A DNA stretch of 64,000 nucleotides from the NCBI GenBank assembly GCA_014871385.1, contig CM026426.1:29749452-29813451 (forward strand), given 5' to 3'. Source of the DNA: Ceratodon purpureus (taxonomy: Eukaryota; Streptophyta; Bryopsida; Pseudoditrichales; Ditrichaceae). Below the pieces are notes generated by a model. That model worked only from the letters and a program-made list of their open reading frames with translations. It had not been told where the DNA came from and searched no databases. Position 1 is the first letter of the stretch, and each line of letters starts with the position of its first letter. A program made the position numbers and the translations under genes. Below are positions 11,832 to 22,665 of the stretch, one piece after another.

Positions 11832-13183
11832 CCCCCGCGACCTTCCGATCGTAGGAGAGACATCTTCCGTCTACCATATTCAGGAAGACGAAAAGGAGGA
11901 CCAGGATCTTCAGCGGATTAAGAACTATCTCTAGACCCAAAGGTATCCGGAAGGACTGAGTAGGGAGGAGAAAAGTGTGTTTCAGCACCGGGTGGCACCG
12001 TATTTTCTAGTCGGAGAATTACTTTTCAAACTAGGGGCGGATGAAAAACTCCGACGCTGCCTAGAACCCATCTATCGCCGGAAGGTCATCCGGGCTCTGC
12101 ATGATGGACCGGCCGGAGGACACTATGCATCAGTCATCACCGTATAGAAGATTCGCGAGGCCGGATACTGGTGGCCACACCTTCACCGTGATGTTCATCA
12201 ATTTATAAAAGAATGCGACCCCTGCCAACGGATAGGAGCTCCTGCCGTCCGGCATCACTGGCCGCTAACTCCCATTGTCCCCTTAGCACCGTTTGAAAAA
12301 TGGGGAGTGGATTTTATTGGGCCAATTCAACCATTAGGCACTCAGAGGCACCGGTACATCATTTTGGCGACGGACTACGCCACGAAGTGGGTAGAAGCTA
12401 GGGCCACCCGGAAGAATGACGCCGAGACATCCGCCCGGTTCATATTCGAAAGGATAATGATGCGGTTTGGCCATCCGTTGGAAATAATGAGCGGCCGGGG
12501 GACACATTTCCTGAACGAAGTGGTGGCCGATCTGACCAAGCAGTACGAAGTCAAACACCGGAAGACCACACCGTACAATCCCAAGGCAAACGGATTGACG
12601 GAACGTGCCAACGGAATAATTTGTAAGATTCTGACCAAGGTAGTTACCTCACATAAGACGGACTGGGACCGGAAACTGACCTCAGCCGTCTATGCGTATA
12701 ACACGGCACACAAGAGTGCGACCGGACGGACTCCGTATTATCTGGTATACGGACAGGACGTACTTCAGTCCATGGAAACGGAAGTAGAGACGCTGAGGGT
12801 GCTCGCAGCCAACCACGGAGATAAAACGGATGCCCTCGACCACCGTCTACAGGTCATCGACCGGATGGAGGAAGACCGGATGGAGGCATTGGAAAGAACA
12901 AAGGAGCTCCAAGCCAAAAGGAAGGAAGTGTATGACAAGCGGATCACGATGGACAAAGGGATCAAAGTAGGGGGATTAGTTCTAGTCTATGACAGCCGGT
13001 ACAAGAATTTTCCGAGTAAGTTACATACTCGGTGGATGGGACCGTTCCGGGTTGATAAGATTTATTCCAATGGGTCATTACAACTTTCAGATCTAGAAGG
13101 CTACCCAATGGACACTAGGGTGAATGGATCCCGGGTCAAACTGTACAAACCGGATGACGTTCACGAGGACGCTCACGGGTGAA
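11832..13183 (+). pseudogene. Family B gypsy Pol fragment: integrase
   Basis: One frame (with TAG at 11,932-11,934 and 12,145-12,147) covers the RNase H-integrase linker, the zinc-binding region (CDPCQR), the integrase core and the C-terminal GPFRV region, ending at TGA just before a polypurine tract. It aligns throughout with family A integrase at 46,390-47,707. The catalytic triad is damaged: D in GVDFIGP and E in GLTERANG remain, but the middle Asp of the usual SDRG motif is Gly (codon 12,493-12,495). Everything upstream (Gag, PR, RT) is missing; the junction with the host-like gene is near 11,832. Confidence 0.85.
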
Positions 13184-13190
13184 AAAGGGG
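13181..13190 (+). other. Polypurine tract of family B element
   Basis: GAAAAAGGGG, followed by TAA and the LTR start TGTGG. The equivalent in family A is GAAAATGGGG at 47,731. It primes plus-strand synthesis in gypsy elements. Confidence 0.8.
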
Positions 13191-13572
13191 TAATGTGGAA
13201 AGTGATTTCCACGGTTGACACACCGGAATACTAATTCCGGTAGGAAAATGATAAAAATTTAAAAATTTTGTGTTAGGAATACGGAAGTACTACTTAGATA
13301 AGTGAAACAGCCGATTAAGACGGTTGGCCGAATAAATAAGAGAACCGGAAGGTCAGCCGGGTGAGATCCGGTCGTCTAGGATGAAGGAGAGGAAGCACCG
13401 TCCATGTGACAGAACTCTGACACCGCAGACTTAAGGGTAACCACCGAAAGGTACGACGCACGCGGGAAGAATGGCTGCGACCATTAAAGCGCCGCCGGTC
13501 GCGACCGTCCAATGATGAAAGGCTACGACCGTCCGTCATGATGAGCTACGAACGGGCAAGAGTGAGGACAGG

Positions 13573-13579
13573 TATAAAA
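13573..13579 (+). promoter_or_regulatory. TATA box in family B LTR
   Basis: TATAAAA lies about 200 bp upstream of the LTR-borne ORF start at 13,781, at the same relative place as the family A TATA box at 38,475. Confidence 0.55.
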
Positions 13580-13780
13580 GGAGGAAGAGCAACCGTGCTC
13601 CTCCTTTCTTTTGTCATTTTGTGGCGCGCTGGATCCTTGTGTCCCACGGCGAAGGGCGCAGTTAGGGTTGGACGGTAGGAGAGAGACGGTGAGACGAAAG
13701 TGTTTCCGTTAGGTGAGGGATTGTGGTGAGGATCGTGCGTGCAGGTGTTACCGGAGTGACGGTGAGGAGGACTTAGCAGA

Positions 13781-15655
13781 ATGGGTAGAAAGGGGAAGGA
13801 ACCGGCGGAGGAAGGACACTTGTTCAGGGTACAACGGGTCATGCCGTTGATGCCGGTAGACGACGACGAGAAGGAGCTCCTCCGGACCACCTTAGATGCC
13901 ATGGGCTGTGCGCTCCTATTGGACAAGGCGTGGGGTTGGAAACATTCCTTTCCGGCCCAGAAGATCCTCGTCAAGAACCCCGAAAATTGAGGAACCATCC
14001 GGGGAGAACCGGAGCAGTGGACGGCACAAGACTGGAGGGATACATATGGTTTCAAGAACGTTGGAGAGATCTCAGCACCGGAGACCCAGGAGTTTGTGTG
14101 GACGTATATCAAGGGGCCCGGAGACCGGAGAGAAGGGTGGGACTTGGATGACATCAAGGATCCGGAGGCCCGGAGGGTAGTAGGGTTTATGAACCCTATT
14201 TTCCATCCGGAAAAGCCCAAACGGATAACCATCAAGTGGGCGTCCATTTTCATTGGGGCCATGATTGGTGAGTTCTCAGTAGACTGGGGCCTCATGATAA
14301 AGACGATAGTCGACCGGCAGGTAGCCAATCTCCGGAAGACCAAGAAACAGGCCACCTACCTTCCGTCTTTCCTCATTCACCTCTACCGTCACCGGGGGCT
14401 GTTGAACCCTAAGGAGATCCTGGAGTACGATGAAATCAAGAGCCTGCAGCAGTATGCCGAACCGGAAGAGGTGTCCGATCAGGACGATGATGAGGATTGT
14501 ACCGAGGTCTCTCCCACGCCGGCTAAGAGACCCCGTCCTAGCCCGGAGAAGAGGCAGCCGTCCGGATCACCTCGGACTCCCACCCCGACCAAGCGAACCC
14601 TGAACACAGAAGTCCAAAAACCCACCGGACCACCGGAGCACACCGGGGACCCGTGCCAGGACTTAGTCAACCTTTCGGAGCAGGTGTCGGCGTATGCACG
14701 GTTCCTATAGTCAACTAGGCAGACGGAGGGCCGGTTGGCTAAGGAGGTAATTGCCCTTACGGGCTCGGACCGGTAGGAGGAGTGCCTGAATATTCTTCGC
14801 AAGCACCGGGACTTGGCCAGTCTCTAGACCAAGCACATGGACCGGATAGAGCAGTACCGGGAGAGGATTCACAAGCTCGAGCAGGAGGTGCGTGATGCCC
14901 AGAAGGATTACAATGACGCTCGTGACCGGGCAGCCTATGCCATCCAGTCGGTCGTCGAGGTTAAGGCCACTTTAGCCCTTCCGGTGGATGTGGCAAATCA
15001 GTGCGCCGTTTACCAAGCCTTCTTGACCCGTCAACCGGATCCGGTAACCTCAAAGATCGTGAAATTCATGCACGACCGGACGCAGGTGATGAGGGACACT
15101 TGAGTGTAGATGATGAACCTTGTGGAGATAATCAGTGCCGCGAAGGCCGGTCCGTCAAGACCACCAGAGCTACCGGCAGATCGGGAGGAGCCTAGACCAC
15201 CGGCCCCAACCAGGGAACCGGCACCGCTGCCACTTCCAGCCTCTCCGGTACGGTCGACCATCCGGTCAGTCCAACAGGATATAGGACAGCCGCTGGAGGA
15301 TCCTATCCCGGATACCTTGAGCAGTTTGCACACTCTGCCCAATTTGGCTGGAATCGAGACTGTTAACCCCGGAAGCATCGCTTTGGAACCGGACCAAGGC
15401 CCACCAACGGAAGACTTTTTGCCGGTACAGGGATCTCCGGAACATCTCCAGGTGGATCTCAGCGCAGTTCCGGTGGCGGCACGATCTCCATCCCCGGCGG
15501 TTCAAGCAGGACGATCCCGGAAGGCCAGCGACCCGTCGGCAGCTGATGCTCCGGAAGAAGGCCCCTCGCTGAAGAGGCTAAAGAAGGGATTACAGAAGAA
15601 GGAACAGATGGATGGAACCCGGCACAGTCCCCGGTTCGATAAGAACAAGGAGTAG
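13781..15655 (+). pseudogene. LTR-borne ORF, family B, broken by stops
   Basis: A single frame of about 624 codons homologous to the intact ORF at 38,634-40,829. Shared parts: the N-terminal TIRGEPEQW/TIRGKPTLW region, the helical block around 14,180-14,440 (FMNPIFHPEKP and FSVDWG, matching FLVPILYPQKP and PVNWAA of family A), an acidic/Pro linker, a coiled coil (14,837-15,100) and a basic tail. It is interrupted by TGA 13,988, TAG 14,708, TAG 14,774, TAG 14,825, TGA 15,101 and TAG 15,107, but has no frameshift. Function is unknown; conservation between two families indicates it was once under selection. Confidence 0.75.
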
Positions 15656-16736
15656 AAGTTAGGATAAGGACCGGATAAAATGGCAGCGACTAACGATGGG
15701 GCTCAAGTGCACCTGGCTGCAAATCGGGATAGATAGCGGCAGTAAGTAGGAATAGAAGGCGGCCACCGGTCCGGGATTCCCAGATCCAAGATCCGGAATT
15801 TCTGGATCTCGGTTGGCCACTTGGTTGCTTTAGGATCGATAGGTTTTTGTATTTAAGCTGGACGTTTTTCCAAGGCCGGGGCCTTGTTTTGTACGCCGTT
15901 TTTGTTGTTGCAATTGAGAATATACTTTTGGATTTGTTGTGTCAACCGGCTGCTGACGGGTCCGTTGCCGTATGGTTTGTTGGTACTATTGTCTTCAGTA
16001 GGGTTCCGGAGGAGTGTTGAACAGTGGGGTAGTCTGGAGAGCGCCCGGAGAGATTGGGGAGGTGTCAAGAATCGAGTGTTGACGGTTCCCAGTCCCGGAA
16101 GGAGTCCGGAGGGAAGGAGAGACGTACTGCAGCAGGGCTGGTAGTCTTAAGGACACGGAGGGCCGTGTGTACACCGGGATCCGGAAACGGACCGGTCGCT
16201 TCCTGTAGAGGGGATAAAAGCCGGATGTCCTACTGCGAACCAATCCGGAAGGGAGATGATATAGTTAGAATGCCGTACAGCCGTAAGGTTATGTCATTGT
16301 AGTATGAGTTCCGTATCCATAACCGGCACTGAGTAGCTATCCGGACCGGTACCTCGCCATACGGAGGGATTATTACTCCACTTCTCGGGTGGTAGATAGG
16401 AACAGTGGGGTGTCCAGCCACTTTAAGTCACGGGACGGTGGAAAATCCAGGCACTTGAAAGGATAGACGGATCAGTGGGAATCGGCCACTAGTCTAAAAA
16501 GCCGGAAAATAGGAACGAGGCAAAAACTACCGGGTTCAGCCAACCGGTCGAAAGACGGACTACGGTTGGATCCGGGTGGTGATTTCCGTTATGATCTAAA
16601 AGGAGGAAAACTATAGGTCTTCGTGGGAACGAACACGGAGTGGTTTACTTTGGAGGGTATTTAGTGTGAATTAAGTGCCTTCCGGAGGAATACGGATACC
16701 ATGTCGTGCTACATCCGGATCACGTGATATGGTGCA

Positions 16737-17025
16737 CTTTGACGATTCGGAGTGAGATAAACTTCTAGAACTGTATAGAGTGATAACCATGAACAATGTT
16801 TTTAATTTTTTTCATAAGTAATATAACCATTGCATAAAGATAACTTTGTTCGGGTTTACCCTTTCCCGAAGACTCACCCAGAGTCACTAATGTGTAAGAC
16901 TGGATGTATGCCATCTGAGCAGTATCATCCCTCTAGTCCGCGCATGCGTCCGAGTACGCGTGGTGCAATCAGCGACCGACTCGTCCGCTCACATCATAAG
17001 AACGTGAGCCCACGCGGACACAGCA

Positions 17026-17064
<39 letters not shown>

Positions 17065-17245
17065 TCCGACGACCCGACTCGTCTGGCTGCACTGTCCGCC
17101 AAGTCCAACTTCGTGATCCAACCAACCCGCTAACCCTAAATCGCTCCAAGGCCTAGATCCTACCTCTGCCACCCGACCGATCCCTTCCAAGAATGATCGC
17201 CAACCAATCAGTTATCATCCCAGATCAATGATCAACCTTGTCTCT
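16737..17245. other. Non-coding stretch with a 36-nt poly-C run
   Basis: Between the family B LTR and the kinase region. Positions 17,028-17,063 are 36 consecutive C. The flanking DNA is GTCCG-rich and resembles the repeats at 19,680 and 33,030. No gene seen. Confidence 0.7.
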
Positions 17246-17253
17246 TATATAAA
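17246..17253 (+). promoter_or_regulatory. Possible TATA box upstream of kinase-like gene
   Basis: TATATAAA precedes a C/T-rich leader and lies about 700 bp before the first recognisable coding sequence of the kinase-like pseudogene. Assignment is by position only. Confidence 0.3.
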
Positions 17254-17964
17254 GGTGTCCCTTCATTTTCTCCTCACTTTCCCATCCTCTCTCTGGGCCT
17301 CTCGTTGGGATCCGAGACTCTGTTGCATCCGTTGAGACAGCGGCACTGCGCGGGTCCGGAGGGTCAGAAGAGCACGGGACCGATTTCAAAGACGAACCCT
17401 TGCTAATTTTCTTCAGGGTTCTGAACCGATTCGCCTACCAAAAACCAATTGCTCATTGTTTTGTTTTCTTCCTTTTTAGGGAACCATGGCAAACGAGAGT
17501 GGACGCATACATTAGGAATGGCGCTCCGACGGGAACCCTTACCCGAGCACTCGGGGTGGGCGGGGGGCGTGGTGGAGAGAGGACCAGGTTTAAATAAGAA
17601 TTTACCCTCATAGAAAACCTCGGAAGAGGCCACTTGCAGGAAGCGCGGGGAACGCGGGGAGGCCATGGTTCCCGGAGTCACGGCTCTTGTGGAACCCATG
17701 AATCTGGGAGGCGACACGGCGCGATAGGGAGCCACGCCGCGGAAAACATTGGGAGCCAAGGCACTAGGTCTGGTCCAACGAGCTTGGAAAGTTCTAGCGA
17801 AGTACAAGCACCCACCATGGAAATCCTCTCGCCACCTAAACCACTACCTAGGGTATTGTGGACATCGGCACCGTCCGACCCGTGTCCGCCGTCTACTGAA
17901 GAGCGTAGGGGAACTAAACGGGCAGGGGGGTTGTAGGGAACGGAGTCTGGATCGAACGCGTCCG

Positions 17965-19421
17965 GTTCTGAGGCTAGGACGCACAAGCATCAGAAGAAGG
18001 TAGCTAAGGACGACCAGCATTCCACGGAGGCTAGGCTTTGCTGTCAAAAGCTAATCCTGGAATGGTTTGCAAGCCAGGACATTCCATACTTGGAGTGTAC
18101 ATTCTTGAATGATGGTCCCGCGGTACACGAGAAAGCTTCGAATGCTCTAAGGCTACTACTGCAGGAGGAAATGGCGGGGGATGAGTTCTAGGAGGATAGA
18201 GCCTAAGAGCAATTGGGGACAGTGGATCGAGGAACAGGTGCAGGAGGCATTGTTCAATTCAACAGTGCCCTTTAACATGTTGTGTGGACCAGGTTCGGGA
18301 TGTAGTGGGGGAAACTCCGAGCTCCTACAGAAGCTGGAGAATTGGAAAAGAGGCGCTATCCTCGCGAAGGGGAAGGGAAGGACTACACTGCCAAAGTATG
18401 TCGGGAGAGCTCTGGCCAACCACATCGCTTCTCGGGACTGAAACGGTCTGAAGTGGCTACCAAAGGGTTCTTACGCCATCCCCGTAGACGAAAATAGTTT
18501 TCAGGGTTTGTTTGGAATTGTGCGAAGGGTGCGAATTGCAGAGGCACGTTTCATCCCGGAGTGGCTTCATTTTGCACGGGAGACCATGAAGGTGACTGAC
18601 TTCAAGACAAGTCGCGATCAACGCTCTATCGAGGCAATGTCATGTCCAGCTGATCACCGTGGTGTGATTAAGCTGCAATACCTAAACCGGAAGACGCTAG
18701 AGTCGTACTTGCTATGGTGGAACGGAGGCTCGTTGAAGAACATACGTGCGTTCGATTTGAAATTTGGGAAACCCATGAAATGGAACTCCTCAAAGACGCA
18801 GGTCTGGACTTCGAGGCCCGAAAGAAGCTGGTTGTTTACCGAGAAAACCGAGCTCACTTGGCCTGGGCTCTCATGTGCATTGTGGATGTGGTACACGGCG
18901 AGGAAGTGTTACACTGCGACCTACACCCTAACAATGTCATGCTCCACTTTCCAACAGACCGCAACGGAGCTATTTTCATAGGTATATGTGACTGGGGAAT
19001 GGCTTCTTTCATGTCCGAATCAGCCCCTTCGTACTACGGAGTACAGAGCGAAGACGCGATAAAGAAGCACATGGAAATGTACAGTTGTGCTGCTCCGGAG
19101 TTGTTCCATGTGCATGGCTCTAGAGGCTCATCCCAATCCCCACGTTGCATGGCAAAGAAGCACCCGCACACATGCAAATCAGAGTCCTACAGCGTTGGAG
19201 TACTCGCAAGGCAAATTTACAACTCCGACTCGACATGAGTTCTATTTCAGCAGAACCGCGACCCTAACGGGGTTAAGATGCGCTTTGAGCAGGGTTTAGA
19301 CGAAATGACCCAGATCAACCCGGCTGCTAGACAAACCGTCACACACGTTGTGAGGACGTTGAAGTTGCCACCTTACAATCTGCAAACACCGAATATGTGT
19401 TTCCGAGACTCCCATTCATAA
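17965..19421 (+). pseudogene. Protein kinase-like gene, decayed
   Basis: Kinase motifs appear in order across frames: a degenerate glycine loop (FQGLFG near 18,505), a hinge-like LLWWNGGSL (18,710), catalytic loop HCDLHPNN (18,913), a CDWG motif replacing DFG (18,985), APELF (19,095), SYSVGVLARQIY (subdomain IX, 19,185) and the C-lobe end NPAARQTVTHVV up to TAA at 19,419-19,421. The upstream frame (17,965-18,190) encodes a helical region. Damage: TAG 18,189, TAA 18,204, TGA 18,439 and frameshifts near 18,200, 18,740 and 19,230. HCDLH instead of HRDLK and DWG instead of DFG suggest an atypical kinase even before decay. The family is not identified. Confidence 0.7.
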
Positions 19422-19679
19422 ATTACATGTGAGTATGCAAAACTCCTTAGAAACGTTTTGTCCAACGCGCAGGTACCGCTTCTTAGTGGTCTGACAATTT
19501 AAATATAACTATATCATTCTGAACACGAGGGTCCGACTTTGCATTTAACTAGGTTAGGCGCATAAGAAGTCATGTATCGACTCAAAATCGATCAATTTGT
19601 AAATAGAGTTTGTTTATCACATTCCTGACCCCAAAGCCATGATAGAGTGATTGAAATTCCACAATATTGGGACCACAAC
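19422..19679. other. Intergenic, nothing recognised
   Basis: AT-rich sequence between the kinase pseudogene and the GTCCG-rich repeat; no ORF or repeat supported. Confidence 0.5.
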
Positions 19680-20060
19680 CCTAAACACCCAACGTTTATA
19701 CTACGCCGGACAATCTCAAAATGGTCCGGCGATGCGGACCACCCCCTTGCCCACTGTACCAGCGGATGGTGTCCGTTCACATCGAATCCGCGCGATCCGA
19801 CACCCTCCCGCATTTACCATTGTCCGACATCTAGTCCGCCTACTCCGCGTACGCATTGTGCCTTTTCATTCGGCCTTACTCGCGTCCAAATCATGCCCGC
19901 TTACCAGTCCGCCCTAGACGCGTTCGCATATTCCCCGCCATCTGACCCTAAACCTCAATCCGCAACCGCCGGTCCGACCTCAATCGTCTGCTACATTAAA
20001 CCACATCCATCTTCAACCCTGGCGACGAAGAATGTCTGAAAGACCGGACAAGTGGCCGAC
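19680..20060 (+). repeat. GTCCG-rich dispersed repeat, copy 1
   Basis: A GC-rich segment with many GTCCG/TCCGCC motifs. It aligns over its length with 33,030-33,400, sharing GTGTCCGTTCACATCG-like, CATCTAGTCCGCC, TACGCATT, TACCAGTCCGCCC and CCCCGCCATC in the same order. No long ORF is conserved between the copies, so it is probably a non-coding repeat. Confidence 0.75.
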
Positions 20061-20674
20061 AAATACGGCTAGTATCCCATGCCTAGGCCCAGGCAATGTC
20101 ACAAATCCTCTTCAACAACGTGAAATTCAAACTATGACCAAGTCATGAACAAAAAATCCCAATAGAACTCACGAACACAAGAGTTGGTCGGTGTGACACT
20201 TCAGTAGAATTTCAGAGTGCATAGGTTTTTTGAATGCAGTTAATTTCGTGTTAATCCATCTATTAAACCATCTATTACCACACAGGACATTTGATACACC
20301 ACATTCATGTTGCAATGATGGAGCCTATATGGATACACTGAGTGCGGACAGAGGAGTACGAAGATATGAAGTCCTGAAGGGTATGTTGTCAAGTCATAGT
20401 CGCCAATCCGAACTCAACCCCTCAAATTACCATAATGAGATGAGCACCTTGGCGTTAAATATGGCGGCTGCCTGTAGGGGTAGCCATGGCCAGGGTAGTT
20501 CCATTCAATCCCCGCCATCGCTGAGAGTTTTGATTGAAGTCGCCATTGCATTCTGGTTTCGATTTGTAGTTCGCTAGAATGAGGTTGCAAGGGTCCAATC
20601 GAAGAGGAGGGATATACCTGTTGCAAGTGAGAGGGGTCCGAATGGGAGAAGTTGGGAAGGAGAGTTAATTTCAC
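20061..20674. other. Intergenic; short motif shared with 32.9 kb
   Basis: GTTGGTCGGTGTGACACTTC near 20,173 resembles GTTGGTCAGTGTGTCATTTC near 32,912, next to the other GTCCG-rich repeat. The ORF at 20,230-20,577 has no recognisable features. Confidence 0.45.
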
Positions 20675-21591
20675 GTGAAGGTTGGGTTGCCAAATGCAGG
20701 TTTGGACCCCGCCTTCAACTACAACCATGTCAGCAATGAAGAGCTGAGGTCCATATTCGGAGAGAGGGTTCCTGGCAAGGGATATCTCTTCGACGAAACG
20801 AAATCAAGAAAGGTCAAGGCGAGAGTGTTGGAGCACTGCCTAGCGATCTCTCAAATTCCCAAGCCTTTCGTAGGTTTGTTCCACCCGGAGAGCTTCGCAA
20901 GGGCGGTCGTTTCGAAGGTATTCCATCGCTACCCAATGAACTGGGCAAAGTATGCGGAGGATCGCTAGAGGGGTAAGAAAATCAAGAGTGGAGATGAACT
21001 CACAGTCCTGTTTTGCACCCCTAACCGGAATGCCACCTATCTCAAAATCATCTCTAGGGGCCTGGAAGCCGAGATTGCGAACGCTGAGAAGGACTGCAAG
21101 ACCGCCGTGGCAACCCATCGTGTTGCACACGAACGGGCTGCGGTTCTGAGGCAGATGGCCAAGCCACGACTCACGGATATGGGCAGGTACAAGCTTCAGA
21201 TCAAGCTGAGGTGCATTGAGGAGACTATAGACTCCTCAAAGGCGAAACTGCAGAAGTAGGGGGCGATGAAGTCCGTCGTCAAAGGCACTGCTGATGAAAC
21301 ATTCCTCAATCCAATTGCACCTTCGAATCGACTAAATTGATGAAACATTTCTTCGAGGACAAAATCCACCGCAAGGAGCAGAGAATCTTGCACGCTGGGG
21401 AGGAAGTGCAACGTTTGAAGGAGGATTTAACTGAAACGTTGGCGAGGGATCTCGCGGAGACCATCAAGGATGAGAAACGCCTGTCTTTCGCAAAGCAGGA
21501 TGCAAAGGATAAAGTGAAGGGCTTGAAAGAAAATATCCACCAGCATCGGATATGGTCGTCTACATCAATGTTCCGTGCCCCCAATCCTTGA
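20675..21591 (+). pseudogene. PVNWA/coiled-coil family member C1
   Basis: An N-terminal helical region ends in SFARAVVSKVFHRYPMNWAKYAEDR (cited here in parts: SFARAVVSKVF, then YPMNWAKYAEDR), matching the motif in C2 and C3. The same frame continues through TAG 20,966-20,968 into a coiled coil (EAEIANAEKDC, then KLQIKLRCIEE) and another TAG at 21,257-21,259. A shifted frame (21,337-21,591) has more coiled coil (RLKEDLTETLARDLAETI). No zinc finger is visible in this copy. Function unknown; the architecture resembles the retrotransposon LTR-borne ORF. Confidence 0.55.
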
Positions 21592-21720
21592 ATCGCAGCG
21601 CCCACGCAGAACATCGACTCAATTATTCTTACAGTGCAAGGTTGCTCCTTTTGTAACCAAGGCTTTCCGGCGATGGACGTGGTGACTGCGTCCTGCGCTT
21701 GCCCGGGAAATGCTATTTTG

Positions 21721-21764
21721 CGAGCGGTGAGCGGAGAGCGGAAAGTGGTGAGCGGTAACTTTGC
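21721..21764 (+). repeat. 7-bp tandem repeat (GAGCGGW)n
   Basis: Array GAGCGGT, GAGCGGA, GAGCGGA, AAGTGGT, GAGCGGT, then AACTTT. A similar array with the same AACTTT end occurs inverted at 32,041-32,087. Confidence 0.75.
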
Positions 21765-22324
21765 GGAAATTTGACGTTTTTTCTAAAGTTTTTCACAGCC
21801 TAAAGCTGCAGCATGTTGGATTTATTTTGAATTTTTTTTTTAAAAAGTATGACCAAAAAAACATAATGACCGTGCGTGCCTAATCCCGTGCATGCTTATA
21901 TCCCGTGCGTGCCTATTTCCGTGTTTTAGGGCCATCATTGAAGACTAGGGCTGAAAACATTTTGACTTTTCATCTTTCCACGTAGTAAGTTCAGGAGAAG
22001 TGAATGGATTAAATTTATTTTGGGGTAGAGACGGTTTAGGGTAATGAAGACTATTGGATCATTTAGATAATGAATACATTATTATTCTTTATTAAGTCTC
22101 TAGGTCTAATATCATTATAAAGTATAGCCAAATAATTAGAGAGATAAAGGATTAATTGGCGATCACTATTAGATCTTTTAGAAAATTTTCCATTAATAAA
22201 TTGGATTTTAATTTAGCCCCTAAGTCTATGATCATTAATAATTATAAGGTCTAGGCAGAAAGAGAAATAAAAAGGCTGCACAGCAACTGCAGATTTTTTT
22301 TTTATCCAATTTGAATTTGTTAAT

Positions 22325-22665
22325 GTCAGTTTGGGAATGGCTCAAGCGGTTATCCCTTGCAAGGTACGACGTCCATTGCTTTTGCTCGTAAGGTATAACA
22401 CACCAAAGTCACCACCCAAGTGACGTAAACATATTTATTTGTGCACGGTTATATTCAAGGGTTTTCCGATTAAGCTAAGGGTTATGGGATAATCTGGTTC
22501 AGGATTCAAGTTAATCTGCTGCGGTCTCGACTGCCTCCGTTGTGGCCTGGAGATAATTTAATTTACTTGGATCTTGTTATTTAAATGAAGGAGATGGCTT
22601 AGTGGGGTTTCATCTCCAAAAAAAAAACCAAAAAAAAATAAAGAAAATCAAATAGGTTTTATAAC
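22325..22665 (+). mobile_element. Possible tRNA-derived SINE
   Basis: TGGCTCAAGCGG (22,341) fits a tRNA A-box, GGTTCAGGATTCAAG (22,496) is a weak B-box, and the segment ends in an A-rich tail from about 22,616. No flanking duplication was established. The A-to-B-box distance is far longer than in a tRNA, so this is tentative. Confidence 0.25.

Larger units (their letters stand above)
13194..16736 (+). mobile_element. 3' LTR of truncated family B gypsy element
   Basis: Starts TGTGGAAAG directly after the polypurine tract. Like the family A LTR it is unusually long, has a TATA box, a long ORF (13,781-15,655) and a non-coding 3' part rich in CCGGA. The 3' boundary is uncertain; the CA at about 16,735-16,736 is a guess from length and composition. 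No 5' partner or target duplication is visible. Confidence 0.7.

Noticed and set aside
128..13194. A single family B element with its 5' LTR at 128 and 3' LTR at 13,194
   Set aside because: The DNA between is a spliced gene, a MULE and other repeats, not Gag-Pol, and no primer-binding site follows the first copy.
20230..20577. 115-codon ORF as a gene
   Set aside because: No domain, no splice signals, no homology to other parts of the window.
22325..22665. Functional tRNA gene at the A-box-like sequence
   Set aside because: No cloverleaf or properly spaced B-box; kept only as a weak SINE candidate.
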